Part shown: positions 54,273-64,000 of the stretch, piece after piece
Numbering within the stretch: position 1 is the stretch's first letter
Layout: each line of letters opens with the position of its first letter
Assembly (NCBI GenBank): GCA_016490735.1
Contig: JAEMWC010000003.1
Location: 1,583,501 to 1,647,500, forward strand
DNA length: 64,000 nucleotides
From: Pachyseris speciosa
Taxonomy: Eukaryota; Cnidaria; Anthozoa; Scleractinia; Pachyseridae
Direction of reading: 5' to 3'
Notes under the pieces: model-generated
Told to the model about the DNA's origin: nothing
Databases searched by the model: none
What the model saw: only the letters and a program-made list of their open reading frames with translations
Program-made: the position numbers and the translations under genes

Positions 54273-55690
54273 GGCTGTGACTAAAAGTAGGACGGGGACG
54301 TGGGACTTGGGACGCGAGGACACGAGGACGCCGGGACGTGGGACTCGGGGACGCGGGGACGTGGGACTCGGGGACGTGGGGACGTGGGGACGTGAGGACG
54401 TGAGGACGCAGGGACGTGGGACTCGGGGAGTGGGGACGTGGGGACGTGGGGACGTGAGGACGCGGGGACGTGGGACTCGGGGACGTGGGAACGTGGGGAC
54501 GTGGGGACGTGAGGACGTGATAAACAAACAACACCCGAATTTTCCGCTGAATTTGCAATTTACAGTTCTCGGTGGTTAAGAGAAAGGTATTACATGATGG
54601 AGTTTGTCAGCAGACCAGTAGCCATCGTCCTTGTTCTGCCGGATATGTTTGCTTGCCTATTTTACCGTGAGAGCCCTGGGAACACAATAGCTTCAGCGCA
54701 GGGGATCTTATACCTCGTGGGCAGCCATGGAGGACTTTCCTGGTAAGTAACTGTGTTTTCTTGTTAATCCTTTGACATCCGTGCCTTATGCTTGCTACTT
54801 TCGATGCTGATGTTTACTTCAGGAAAACTGTTGTCCAAAAATGCATATTTCTTTGATTTTCATTCCTAGAATGTGTGGATATAAACTCTCGTAATGATCT
54901 CGAGCTGGAACTGAGTGAGTAAATGATCCATTCCAGTTCCTATCGAAATCTCAAACAATAATTTTTGTACCTTTCTTCGGATTCTTAACATGTACTTTTC
55001 TCCGGTTTTCACTCACTTTCCAGCTTGAGATCATTACGAGAGTTTATATCCACACATTCTAGGAATGAAAATCAAAGAAATATGCATTTTTGGACAACAG
55101 TTTTCCTGAAGTAAACATCAGCATCGAAAGTAGCAAGCATAAGGCACGGATGTCAAAGGATTAACAAGAAAACACAGTTACTTACCAGGAAAGTCCTCCA
55201 TGGCTGCCCACGAGGTATAAGATCCCCTGCGCTGAAGCTATTGTGTTCCCAGGGCTCTCACGGTAAAATAGGCAAGCAAACATATCCGGCAGAACAAGGA
55301 CGATGGCTACTGGTCTGCTGACAAACTCCATCATGTAATACCTTTCTCTTAACCACCGAGAACTGTAAATTGCAAATTCAGCGGAAAATTCGGGTGTTGT
55401 TTGTTTATCACGTCCTCGCGTCCCCGAGTCCCACGTCCCCACGTTCCCACGTCCCCGAGTCCCACGTCCCCGCGTCCCCGAGTCCCACGTCCCCGCGTCT
55501 CACGTCCCCGAGTCCCACGTCCCCGCGTCCCACGTCCCCACGTCCCCGAGTCCCACGTCCCCGCGTCCTCACATCCCCACGTCCCCACGTCCCCGAGTCC
55601 CACGTCCCCGCGTCCCCGAGTCCCACGTCCCGGTGTCCCGTGTCCTTGCGTCCCAAGTCCCACGTCCCCGTCCCACTTTTAGTCACAGCC
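54273..55690. repeat. 1.4 kb palindrome carrying a GC-rich minisatellite in each arm
   Basis: The arms 54273-54922 and 55005-55690 are near-perfect inverse copies around an 80 bp centre. Each arm has a GGGACGTGGGACTCGG-type minisatellite (54287-54520 and 55410-55676), then a segment that could encode MMEFVSRPVAIVLVLPDMFA ending at a donor-like CCTG|GTAAGT. Because every sequence occurs in both orientations, gene-like frames are mirrored. It sits between two segments of the left arm of the larger inverted-repeat structure. Confidence 0.8.
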
Positions 55691-56125
55691 GTTTACTTTC
55701 GCTCGGGCTTCGACAAAACACTGATTCCCCGTTTACTGATCCCCCACGGATTCCCTACTGATCCCCTTACTGATCCTCTATAAAATTCACTGGAAAAAGT
55801 AAAACAACATAATAAAAAATCGTTTGAGGCTGAATCAAGTTCAAGGATAAATTCTGGCTTACCTCAGAGTTCAGAGATGGCGGAAACTTGGTCCGACGGA
55901 GGACCTACTTTCTGACTCGCCTTTCACATCAGTCATTACAAGTACCCCAGTTCTCTTCTACGATAAACAAAATAAATTGAAGCATTATCAAGTATGTTAT
56001 CCGCGTCTGCGAAAAGCCACGACGACGGCAACAACGAAGACAGAAAGACACGAAAACAGTTGGAAGATAAACACAAGCGTCAAGCGAGTGACATAACAAA
56101 CCGGAAGTCGATCACAGTAATTTTT

Positions 56126-56575
56126 AGAGAGTTATAATAACTCCCCTAGTAGAGTTAATTTTACTCTGTACGGTGGAGTTACTTTAACTCTTAAAAGGAG
56201 TTTATTTTATCTCCATATTAGAGTTAAAATTAAGTAGGAGTTAATTTAACTATTATTGTGGAGTTATTTTAATTCTCATTTTTAGTGTTATATAGGGGGT
56301 TTATTTTAACTCTGTCAGTAGAGTTGGTATAACTCACTGATTCTGGAGTAATTGTGACTCTTGAAGGAGAGTTATTCTTACTCACTTTTGGGAGTTCCTA
56401 CAAAGGAGCTACTTTAATTCTGGAAGCGAGTTAGTTCAGCGTATACTCACTTAAGTTTAGGAGTAACTACAAAAGAGTTACTTTAACTCTGGAAGGAGAC
56501 GGATACTTTACTTTGGGGAATAGCAACAAAGGAGTGACTTCAACGCTGAAGGGAGAGTTGAGTCCCATTCACCCC
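56126..56575. repeat. GAGTTA/TAACTC satellite, left arm
   Basis: Degenerate units of about 20-35 bp built from GGAGTTA, TTTTAACTC and GAGTTACTTTAACTC, partly self-complementary. Confidence 0.75.
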
Positions 56576-56843
56576 GACCCTACCCGTCCGTAGTTACAGA
56601 AACTACAATGACAATAAATATGGTTCAAGAATAAGCCACAAAAGTGTGCAATACACTTGCACATTAATTCCATTAAAAAAAGAAAAAGGTTCTTTCGTAG
56701 CTTTCACTACATTTGATATCTTTCCAATCCTCCATCCCCTCCCCGCTGGAAGAAAAATCAATCATGTGAGAACACACGTGATCAAAGTTTGAGCGGGTAA
56801 TACCAACGTGTTGAATTACCAACGTACATGTATTGAATCCTTC

Positions 56844-56981
56844 GGTGGTTCTGTCCTCGTGTACCAGTACACAAGGGAATAACCATTGTTCTTTCTTTGT
56901 TTAGGAGTCATTGGTTAGCTGTTGTGTACTGTTTGGTCTTTTGTATCGGCCGTTGTGAACCGGTACACGAGGACAGAACCG
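56844..56981. repeat. Hairpin, about 20 bp arms
   Basis: GGTGGTTCTGTCCTCGTGTA is mirrored by TACACGAGGACAGAACCGC across about 95 bp. Confidence 0.7.
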
Positions 56982-57084
56982 CACAACCTCTGTTGTGCGA
57001 TGTTCGATCGGTTGATCTTTCAGTAAATTACAGCTTCCCTTTGAGCTTTAAGTTGAAGACAACTCTTCAACAAGTACGTTATTC

Positions 57085-57277
57085 CGCAGATCGGCTAGAT
57101 CAGTGGTAGAGCACCTGACTACCATGCGGGAGGTCGCGGGTTCTAACCCCGGCAGGGAAATAACCATTGTTCTTTCTTTGTTTAGGAGTCATTGGTTAGC
57201 TGTTGTGTACTGTTTAAATTACAGCTTCCCTTTGAGTCGGGTTCTAACCCCGGCAGGACCAACACTCTGGGTCTTTG

Positions 57278-57309
<32 letters not shown>

Positions 57310-57672
57310 GAACATCTGCAAATGGTTAGACTTTCTAGTCTTCTCGGATAAGGACTATAAACCGTAGGCACAGTACTTTCACTTAATCTTATTCTGTGGA
57401 ACGTAAAAGAATCCGGCTGTGACCACCCCTAGTGTGACCACCCCTATTGTCTATCCTAGATATCTACATTACGGGGGCACTCATTTCTTACGGTACTTCA
57501 TTAACTGTAAACTGCACAAGCAGTCTGGTCAAGTCCCCCGGCCAGTGATGTAAACCGCCATGAGACTATGTGATATGAGCGGTATATAAATACCTTACCA
57601 TTACTATTGCCATTGCCATTGCCATTGCCATTGCCATTGCCATTGCCATTGCCATTGCCATTGCCATTGCCA
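57085..57672 (+). mobile_element. tRNA-derived SINE with TGCCAT tail and internal patchwork duplication
   Basis: The tRNA-like head has A box GCTAGATCAGTGGTAGAGC (about 57093-57111) and B box GCGGGTTCTAACCCC (57136-57150). The body runs through GACCAACACTCTGGGTCTTT to GGTATATAAATACCTTACCATT and a (TGCCAT)n tail (57606-57672). Between B box and body, about 57157-57256 is a patchwork copy of three upstream segments, ending in a second GGGTTCTAACCCCGG. Confidence 0.75.
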
Positions 57673-57679
57673 TTATTCA

Positions 57680-58380
57680 ATATTAAAACTCCTTCTGTGT
57701 TGAAATTTACATTGATCCCGCAAAAACTGCATGAAATTTAACGATAATGAGAGCAGTTAAGCGTTCCGTTTTAATTGTGAACTTTCAATTATAAGGTTAG
57801 GACTTCTTGCAGCCCGGTCTTGCAGTTAGCACTTGAATAGTTCTTAGTAGTTAAAGGCCAACTTCGCGCATTTGTCAATTCTAGACAATGAACGACTAGT
57901 TTAGACGCTTTCTTTTGCGGTCAAAAGTCAAGGAAGAATCACTGTTAAAGCTGGAAGACGGCGAGGACAGTTTTGGTGCCAAACATTATACATTTAAGCT
58001 TATGTGAATGTTAATTTGCATTCTGGTATAGTTTTAATGTTGTTTTTGCTGCCATTATACATACTGTAGTTTACTGTTTTCTGTTACAGTGTAGTCCAGT
58101 GATGGATACGTGTTTTAAGCTAAACATTGTGTTTACAATATTTCTTCTTTGTTTGGATAACAGTTAATGAATGTAAGCCAAAGGACAGCTTCGTGTAGAC
58201 GTAGATTCATATTAATTGAAATGCATTCCACTTGTGCCTCAGACATCCCAAGAGACTGTATTCAGTTTCTTGTTCTCTCATTGATGCATTAAGTTCCAAA
58301 CCCCTTACAACTGTATGTAGAAATACTGTAGATTAAATAATTCCAAATCTTTCCCATTTAATCCTTTTTTATTCAGATTA
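57680..58380. other. Non-coding stretch
   Basis: AT-rich interior of the large inverted-repeat structure; nothing recognised. Confidence 0.45.
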
Positions 58381-58840
58381 AAAGCAGAATTTGGTCGCAT
58401 TTTAGGGAAACAAAATCCTGTTAGAGAAAAAACCGAAATTGTTCAGCAAACCTCGGTGAAAAAGCTGCTAGCATATGCTAAATCCCAGCCAGCTGTTACA
58501 GGTGGCATCTTGTCTATGATGGAGGATGCCATCATGGCTGTCCCTTCAAAAAACAATGGAGAGTGTTTCAACCAAACCACTCCCATTTTTAATCAGTTTA
58601 TTTCATTCAGCACAATATGGCTACACTGCTTGCAGTATGATACTTACACCACTCACAATGCAACGAATTTATAGGTTCTCCAAATTTACAAAGATTGAGA
58701 AGTTTTCAAATGCAAAACCGCACATAACATTTACTAAAACATGGTACTTCACAACCAACGGAGGTGAACAAATTCTGCCATTTCTTCAAAAAAGGTTTTG
58801 TTTGCCTGAGGTGACTGCCGTGAATTTTTCGAAGTAATTT
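58380..58840 (+). other. Possible exon-like coding segment, unknown
   Basis: After TTTTATTCAG (acceptor-like, 58377) a frame reads LKAEFGRILGKQNPVREK and KKLLAYAKSQPAVTGGILSM, then AVPSKN, and later, in another frame, FTKTWYFTTNGGEQILPF. It has amphipathic, protein-like composition but no family I know. It may be part of a transposon protein belonging to the surrounding inverted-repeat structure. Confidence 0.3.
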
Positions 58841-59261
58841 TGTCTTGCACTAATCATTTGAAGTCAATAAAAGAGGATCTTTTGTCATTTAGCACATTGA
58901 GGTACAGGAAATATTTTCCTCGTATTGTGAAATGATCGAGGGCAAAACATGGTGGGGTAAATTGAGGAATATATTTATGTTTTACCTCCATTACTTCTCT
59001 GTACAAGAGTATTAATTTCCTTAACATAGCAGAGATTTTTTGTACAATTACATTAATTAGTTCTTACAGGTAGCTGGACTTTCACTCTGGGCTAATTCAT
59101 AATTATTTGTAAACACTGGTACTTCGCTAACATATTGATGCCTTGGGTCAAATTTGTTCTTGTTTAACACTGTTGCTTTGAATAGAATGGACTAAACCTG
59201 ACAGTAGTTTTGTGCACCCAGCAGTATGGAATAACCAGCTCTTTTTTTCTTTTGCTACAAG

Positions 59262-59345
59262 GAATTGAAGATGCTGTTGCCATGACATTATTGCCCAGAC
59301 TTCTCAGAGAAAAGGGAGGGAGTCAAGAAGATATCACAACGATTT
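59262..59345 (+). other. Possible short exon, unknown
   Basis: Between an acceptor-like CTACAAG and donor-like TGGGTG|GTAATA, a frame reads GIEDAVAMTLLPRLLREKGG. It lies just before the LINE fragment. Not recognised. Confidence 0.25.
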
Positions 59346-59429
59346 GGGTGGTAATACAATTTCCCAGCCCTGTCAAAATTGTTTTGTAGTAGTGGGCAGC
59401 GTAGCTGGAGTAGTAGGTTGCTGCCTCGA

Positions 59430-60238
59430 TCCCAACCTGTATATGTGTGACCACATCACGAACGTATGTAAGACAGCTTTTTTCTACTTACACAATATCA
59501 GACGCATTAAGAAGTATTTAACGAGAGACAGCTTACTCAATCTGGTACACGCATTCATCACGAGCAGATTAGACTACTGTAATGCCTTACTGTATGGCCT
59601 TCTCAAAGAAGAAATAGTTAAGTTGCAACGCGTGCAAAATGCTGCCGCCAGAGTAATAATGGATATCGGGAGGTATTCCCACATAACTCCGGTACTCTAT
59701 GACTTACACTGGCTACCAGTGCAAGCTCGCATTCAATTTAAGATTCTGTTATTAGCTTTCAAAGCCATTCATGGCCTCGCACCAAGATATATCAGCAATC
59801 TTTTATCTATTAAATGCAAGTCCTCGTATAATCTTAGATCCAATTCAGGCATTTTATTGGAGCCACCAAGTGGGAAGATGCTTGTAACCCTGGGCCGGGT
59901 GGGTGCGCATTTCAGGCAGCAGCTCCGCATTTGTGGAATATGCTCCCATTATAACTACGCACTATTCAATCTGTAGAAGTTTTTAAGAAGTCAACCAAGA
60001 CATTCCTTTTTAAGCAATTTTTTCTTGATTAGTGGTTAAATGTACAAATGTTATTTTACCTTTTAGACTTGTAATCAACTTTTAAATTGCATTATTTCTA
60101 ACTTTTCAACTTATTGTAAATATCCTAATTATTTGACTTATTGATTTTTATAGATCTTACTATGTAAAGCGCTATTGATCATTTTATTGTAAATAGCGCT
60201 ATATAAGCAATAATTTATTATTATTATTATTATTATTT
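59430..60238 (+). pseudogene. L2/CR1-type LINE, 3' reverse transcriptase end
   Basis: A 5'-truncated non-LTR retrotransposon. The frame to 59976 has SRLDYCNALLYGL, LQRVQNAAARVI, HITPVLYDLHWLPV, RIQFKILLLAFKAIHGLAP and YISNLLS, the conserved C-terminal thumb-side segment of L2/CR1-clade reverse transcriptases. A frameshift near 59910 and an in-frame stop shortly after break it. The usual C-terminal finish is in the neighbouring frame to about 60033. The 3' end has the GTAAAGCGCTATTGA hairpin-like tail and (ATT)n (60214-60238), as in L2 elements. Confidence 0.85.
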
Positions 60239-60239
60239 A

Positions 60240-61730
60240 TTAGGCAGTACATTAACTGCCAGAAAACCTTGCCTGAGTGTGAAGTAAGGGGTAAATAATT
60301 GACTGTCGGTGTGAGAGCAGAACTTTTACGTTAGAAACTTGAGCTCTCGTTTCTCACAGGACGATAACCATGTGAATCCCTGATCCTCCCGTTAGACAGA
60401 TAATTCTTAACGCGCTTCTGATTAGAATATAGCGTTTATTGAGCAATGTGTAGCGATGCGAATCGTAACACCACGACGTTACAAGACGGTAGTAAACGAT
60501 GTATTGAGTAACGAGGCGATGAAGCAAAACAAGGTGAAACGTATCGTTGCGAAGTGAAGTGAAGCGAAGCGAAGCGTTTTGGAAACTAAGAAGTAACGAA
60601 ATGAAAACTACAAATTAGACTAACTAAAGACTAAAGCGACCTTAAAGACGAAGTATATGGACTAATACAAGATAAGCTAAAAGATATAAAAGTCACAAAC
60701 TTACTTCTGTGTCCGCTTGGGGAATTCACAAAGTAGCGGCAAAACGTTGATTCTTAAGCCTTGATCCTTACACGGTGACACGCTAACTAGAACTGAAAAG
60801 TTTCCTAAGCACGTTCGTAGTAATACTAGCAAAAACAAAGGATAATGGATTTCTTTGTTGAATAAGCCGTACGTGGGTAAAACATATCCGTTGGTTAAAA
60901 CCACAAAGATACGACTTTCGGTTACAAAGGATGCTTTAAAGAATAGGAGGAAACTACGCAAAACCATAAAATATTTGGCACTAACAGTAGGTAGCATATT
61001 TGCAGACTGCCACATTTTGACAGGGTTGATTTCCACATTGAATTGCCAAGAAGAAATGGCATGTACACACCCGCAGGTTTAAATAATCAAATACAACCTC
61101 GGCAGAATGCTTGGGAGAGTTTTTAAAAAAGTGTATTATATTAGTTGCCCCTGGGGAATTTTGGTGCTTGGATCCACTATGTGTGGCAGTGCAGGGAGTT
61201 GAGGTCCTCACATTGGGTACAGGGAGATCATTAGCAAATGCTCTAATAATAATAATAATCATCATCATCATCTTTATTGAGGAAACTTTTTCATAAAAGA
61301 TATGGTTTTCAAAAAGGACCTCAAGGTCTGCTTTATAGGGTGTGTTTCTTCGTCTTTAACATTGCAAATCTAGCTAAGGCTAGCAATGTGTATCTCTTTG
61401 TGCAAAACACGTAAGTTTTAGTGCAACATCAAGGTGCTGAAAAGAGGGTGGCAGTCAATAAATGTATTTCTGCTCTTTCATAGAACCAGTGTAAATGACC
61501 ACCATAATTTTCCTTTGTACCCTAGTGACAAAGTACAATGATTTTTGGTCTTTGTGGCTATTGATGGCCACTGGAAGCTGATCCACCATAAGAAACGTTA
61601 ATTAATTCTTAAAAGCCCTCTTTTCAACAGATGTAATGATAATAAATTCTCATGATGTTGTTCATTTACACTATACTAAAGAAGAATGATTGAATTAATC
61701 AAATGTGTTTGCAAGAATTTTTCAGGATTG
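60240..61730. other. Non-coding stretch
   Basis: Contains GAAGC/GAAGT short repeats near 60545-60580 and an AAT/ATC microsatellite at 61245-61275. No supported gene. Confidence 0.45.
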
Positions 61731-61854
61731 CCTGGGCCCAGATGCTCAAAGCATGGTTAGCGCTAACCCGGGTGAAATACCATGGCAACCTATAGGTTTG
61801 AATACATCTTAACCAATGGTTAGTGATAACCATGCTTCGAGCAACTCAGCCCTG
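61731..61854. mobile_element. Fold-back MITE
   Basis: CTGGGCCCAGATGCTCAAAG with CATGGTTAGCGCTAACC at the left is mirrored by GGTTAGTGATAACCATGCTT, CGAGCAACTCAGCCCTG at the right. Small element with a 40-50 bp loop. Confidence 0.7.
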
Positions 61855-62594
61855 AGCTAGAACTTGTTAATGTACTGCAACTACTACAATGTTAATGCAG
61901 TAGTATAAACATTGGCCCAAAAGCATAGAGAAATTCAAACAGATTTGTCAGAGGCATCAGATTATTTAATGCAGCTAGTAAAATATATTGTATTTTTACT
62001 CGAGGAGAAATTTGTTCCATTGATTCGTGACATTTTCAAATTGTAGTACACAGTGGTACTGTACTCAAATTCTTCAAGGTTTTAAGATCTGTTTTGTTTA
62101 TGCTGTCTAAAATGTTGTGGTACACAAGTTTATAAGAATAACATCTACCCAACCTTTGATTTGATTGTGAAAGACAGGTTGAAATTGTTGTTACTGAACT
62201 AGATGATGTTTCATCATTGTTTTGCCTGGCATACAAAGCATCAAGTTACATTTCATTGCAGTGTCGAGAGGTAACATGTTATGTCTGGAGCAATTGTATA
62301 TCTATTTACACTAAATTTTCAAGCAGTGAATCAATATTTACAAGAGATTAGATTTTTCAAAAAGTAAACAATTTTTTTTCTTTAAAATGGACATAGATTG
62401 ACTCATGCGTAACAATATACAGTACAGATAAATGTGGATTTCTGGAAGGTCTCGAAAATTCAGTTTTTCAATGTGGCATTTCAAAATTTTAAATCATAAT
62501 TTATTTTTTTTAAAGAATGTTATGCTAATAATAAAATTGTGTGATGTATAAGCAGTAATAATGTTGTCTTTGCTCTGTTTGAGAAGTGTAGTTA
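61855..62594. other. Non-coding stretch
   Basis: AT-rich DNA before the right-arm satellite; nothing recognised. Confidence 0.45.
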
Positions 62595-63125
62595 ACCCCA
62601 GATTCATCGTTACAGTGAAGGGTTTGAAGTGACCCTAAGAAGAGAGTTGTTGTGAACAAAAGATTTTTACCCCATTTTAGGAATTGAAAAAGTCCCTACT
62701 TAGGAGTAACTTCAACCCTATTTTGGAGTTGGATAATGAGGAGTTAAAGTTACTCCGTAAAGGGATATATTTTGATCCTGAAAATTTTACTCCATTTCGG
62801 AGTCATATTTACTCCAGGAGGAGTAAAAACTACCCCATTTGAAGAGTTGTATTAACCCCAGTTTTGGAGCGAAATTTACGAGTTAACGTTACTCCAAAAA
62901 AGGAGTTATTTTGAACCTAAAATTATTAGTCCGTTTTGGAGTCACAGTAACTCCAGGAGGAGTTAAATACTACTCCATTTAGGAGTTAAATTAACCCCAG
63001 TTCTGGAGTAATTTCAACCCCAATTTTGGAGTTAAATTTAGGAGTTAAAGTTACTCTAAAAAATGGGTTATTTTGAACCTAAAATTTTAACTCCATATTT
63101 GGAGTTAAAATAACTCTCTAAACAT
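62595..63125. repeat. GGAGTAA/TAACTCC satellite, right arm
   Basis: The same kind of unit as in the left arm (GGAGTTAAATT, ACTCCATTTTGGAGT), in a longer array that ends at AACTCTCTAAACATTACTGT, the inverse of the left-arm border. Confidence 0.75.
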
Positions 63126-63755
63126 TACTGTGGCCCAATCAACAACCGGTTGCAGTGTTGCTTCGTGTATGTTTATCGTGGAACTGTTTTCGTTTCTTTC
63201 TGTCTTCGTTGTTGCCGTTATCGTAGCTTTGCACATATACGGATAACATACTTGATGCTGCTCCAATTGGTTTTGCGTTCGTTTATCATAGAAGAGAACT
63301 GAGGTACTTTTAATGACAGTGAAACGAATTAGAGAGTAGGTCCTCCCTCGGACCAAGTTTCCGCCATCTTTGAACTCTGAGGTAAGACAATTTATCCTTC
63401 AACTTGATTCAAACCATTTTTTATTTTGTTGCTTTACTTTTTCCAGTGAATTTTATGGGGGATCAGTAAACGGGGGATCAGTGTTTTGTCAAAGCCCATT
63501 TCGCTCCATACACAAATGTATTATTTTTAGGATTCCTCGGAAAGAACAATATTGTTGGATTTTAAGGGGCTAAAAAAGGTGTGCTCTATTAAAAGAGATG
63601 ACAGAATTAAAGTCTCGTTGGTCGAACTCGTTTTTCAAACACATCTACGGACAGAGTCCAATCAGCAATTCAAGTTTGATTGGAATATTTCAAACATGAT
63701 TGCATTATTCGAAACGATTAACGGGTTCAATGTTCAAATAATCAACTCATTAATG

Positions 63756-64000
63756 TAATCTAGGGGGGTACGCTTGACCTGACTCGACTGTAATTATTGA
63801 GTTAAAAATAATACGACTTCCGGTGGCACGGCATCACCTGCATTGGCTAATCTGCATTTATGCTTTGTAAGCATAATCTTTCAAAGACATTGGTTCAAAT
63901 TGTTGCCTTTAATGGCAACAGTTTTGTTTCAAAGCGATCTTTTATGATATTGTTAGCGAACAAGCTTTTAGTTACCGCTTGATCGGTCTGTGATTTATAT
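63756..64000. other. Non-coding end of window
   Basis: Outside the inverted-repeat structure; nothing recognised. Confidence 0.45.

Larger units (their letters stand above)
53926..63755. repeat. Large inverted-repeat structure, about 9.8 kb
   Basis: The outer arms 53926-54019 and 63656-63755 are inverted copies (ATTAATGAGTTGATTATTTG, GAACCCGTTA, TTGCTGATTGGAC). Inner arms 55697-56125 and 63115-63510 match in inverse (GACAAAACACTGATCCCC, TTCACTGGAAAAAGTAAA, GAACTCTGAGGTAAG-type, GGATAACATACTTGAT). The GAGTTA satellites at 56126-56575 and 62595-63125 continue the symmetry. The interior holds a SINE and a LINE tail. It could be one large transposon with long terminal repeats of its own, or a stepwise inverted duplication. 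Confidence 0.6.

Noticed and set aside
53976..54579. Pro/Arg/Ser- and Gly/Asp-rich frames
   Set aside because: They are readings of the GGGACGTGGGACTCGG-type minisatellite, mirrored at 55349-55783 in the other arm of the palindrome.
57085..57160. Functional tRNA gene
   Set aside because: The A and B boxes are tRNA-like, but acceptor-stem pairing is not evident and a SINE body with a TGCCAT tail follows, so it is a SINE head.

Overview
The window is eukaryotic, and most probably from an anthozoan cnidarian (coral or sea anemone type). It has spliced genes with GT-AG introns, tRNA-derived SINEs, an L2-type LINE tail, Penelope-like and Ty3/Gypsy remnants, Crypton-type fragments, many short terminal-inverted-repeat (MITE) elements and a protein-primed-polymerase virus-like element. 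A PNP-phosphorylase/Death-domain gene is also typical of cnidarian immune repertoires. The lineage call is inference, since no species-diagnostic gene is present. Most of the 64 kb is repeats, and only a handful of host genes can be supported.

Region by region. 1-2310: two paralogous multipass membrane protein genes, head to head, share a 508 bp intergenic region. 2311-17400: mostly non-coding, with MITEs, an inverted duplication split by a SINE around a small acidic ORF (7407-7880), a GGTG-rich minisatellite, and a Ty3/Gypsy integrase remnant interrupted by a MITE with a 9 bp target-site duplication. 17542-24646: a seven-exon SLC1-family (excitatory amino acid transporter) gene with three single-base frameshifts and a 448 bp MITE inside coding exon 2. 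25478-30090: a diverged direct duplication of about 1.8 kb, carrying a terminal-inverted-repeat element that encloses Crypton-like exons, and Penelope-like insertions. 32714-48865: a PNP-phosphorylase plus Death-domain gene whose last intron (12.2 kb) contains a 10.1 kb virus-like element (37071-47171) with roughly 0.5 kb terminal inverted repeats. 49442-53905: more MITEs and tandem duplications. 53926-63755: a large inverted-repeat structure holding a 1.4 kb palindrome with a GC-rich minisatellite, a GAGTTA-type satellite in both arms, a SINE and an L2-type LINE tail.

How the parts work together. The amino acid transporter is predicted to take up acidic amino acids at the plasma membrane, because it keeps the TM8 arginine of EAATs. 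The PNP-Death protein joins a nucleoside-phosphorylase-like sensor or enzyme domain to a Death adaptor domain, and is likely part of innate immune or apoptotic signalling. The virus-like element in its intron carries a capsid-like gene, a coiled-coil/membrane gene and a protein-primed family B DNA polymerase. All are broken by frameshifts, and the capsid-like and polymerase genes have lost their 3' halves at one junction, so the copy is dead. Its ends are unusual because the outermost part of each inverted repeat is itself a hairpin palindrome.

Limits: everything was read by eye without alignment tools. Exon boundaries rest on splice consensus, phase and family knowledge, and repeat boundaries are approximate unless a target-site duplication is stated.
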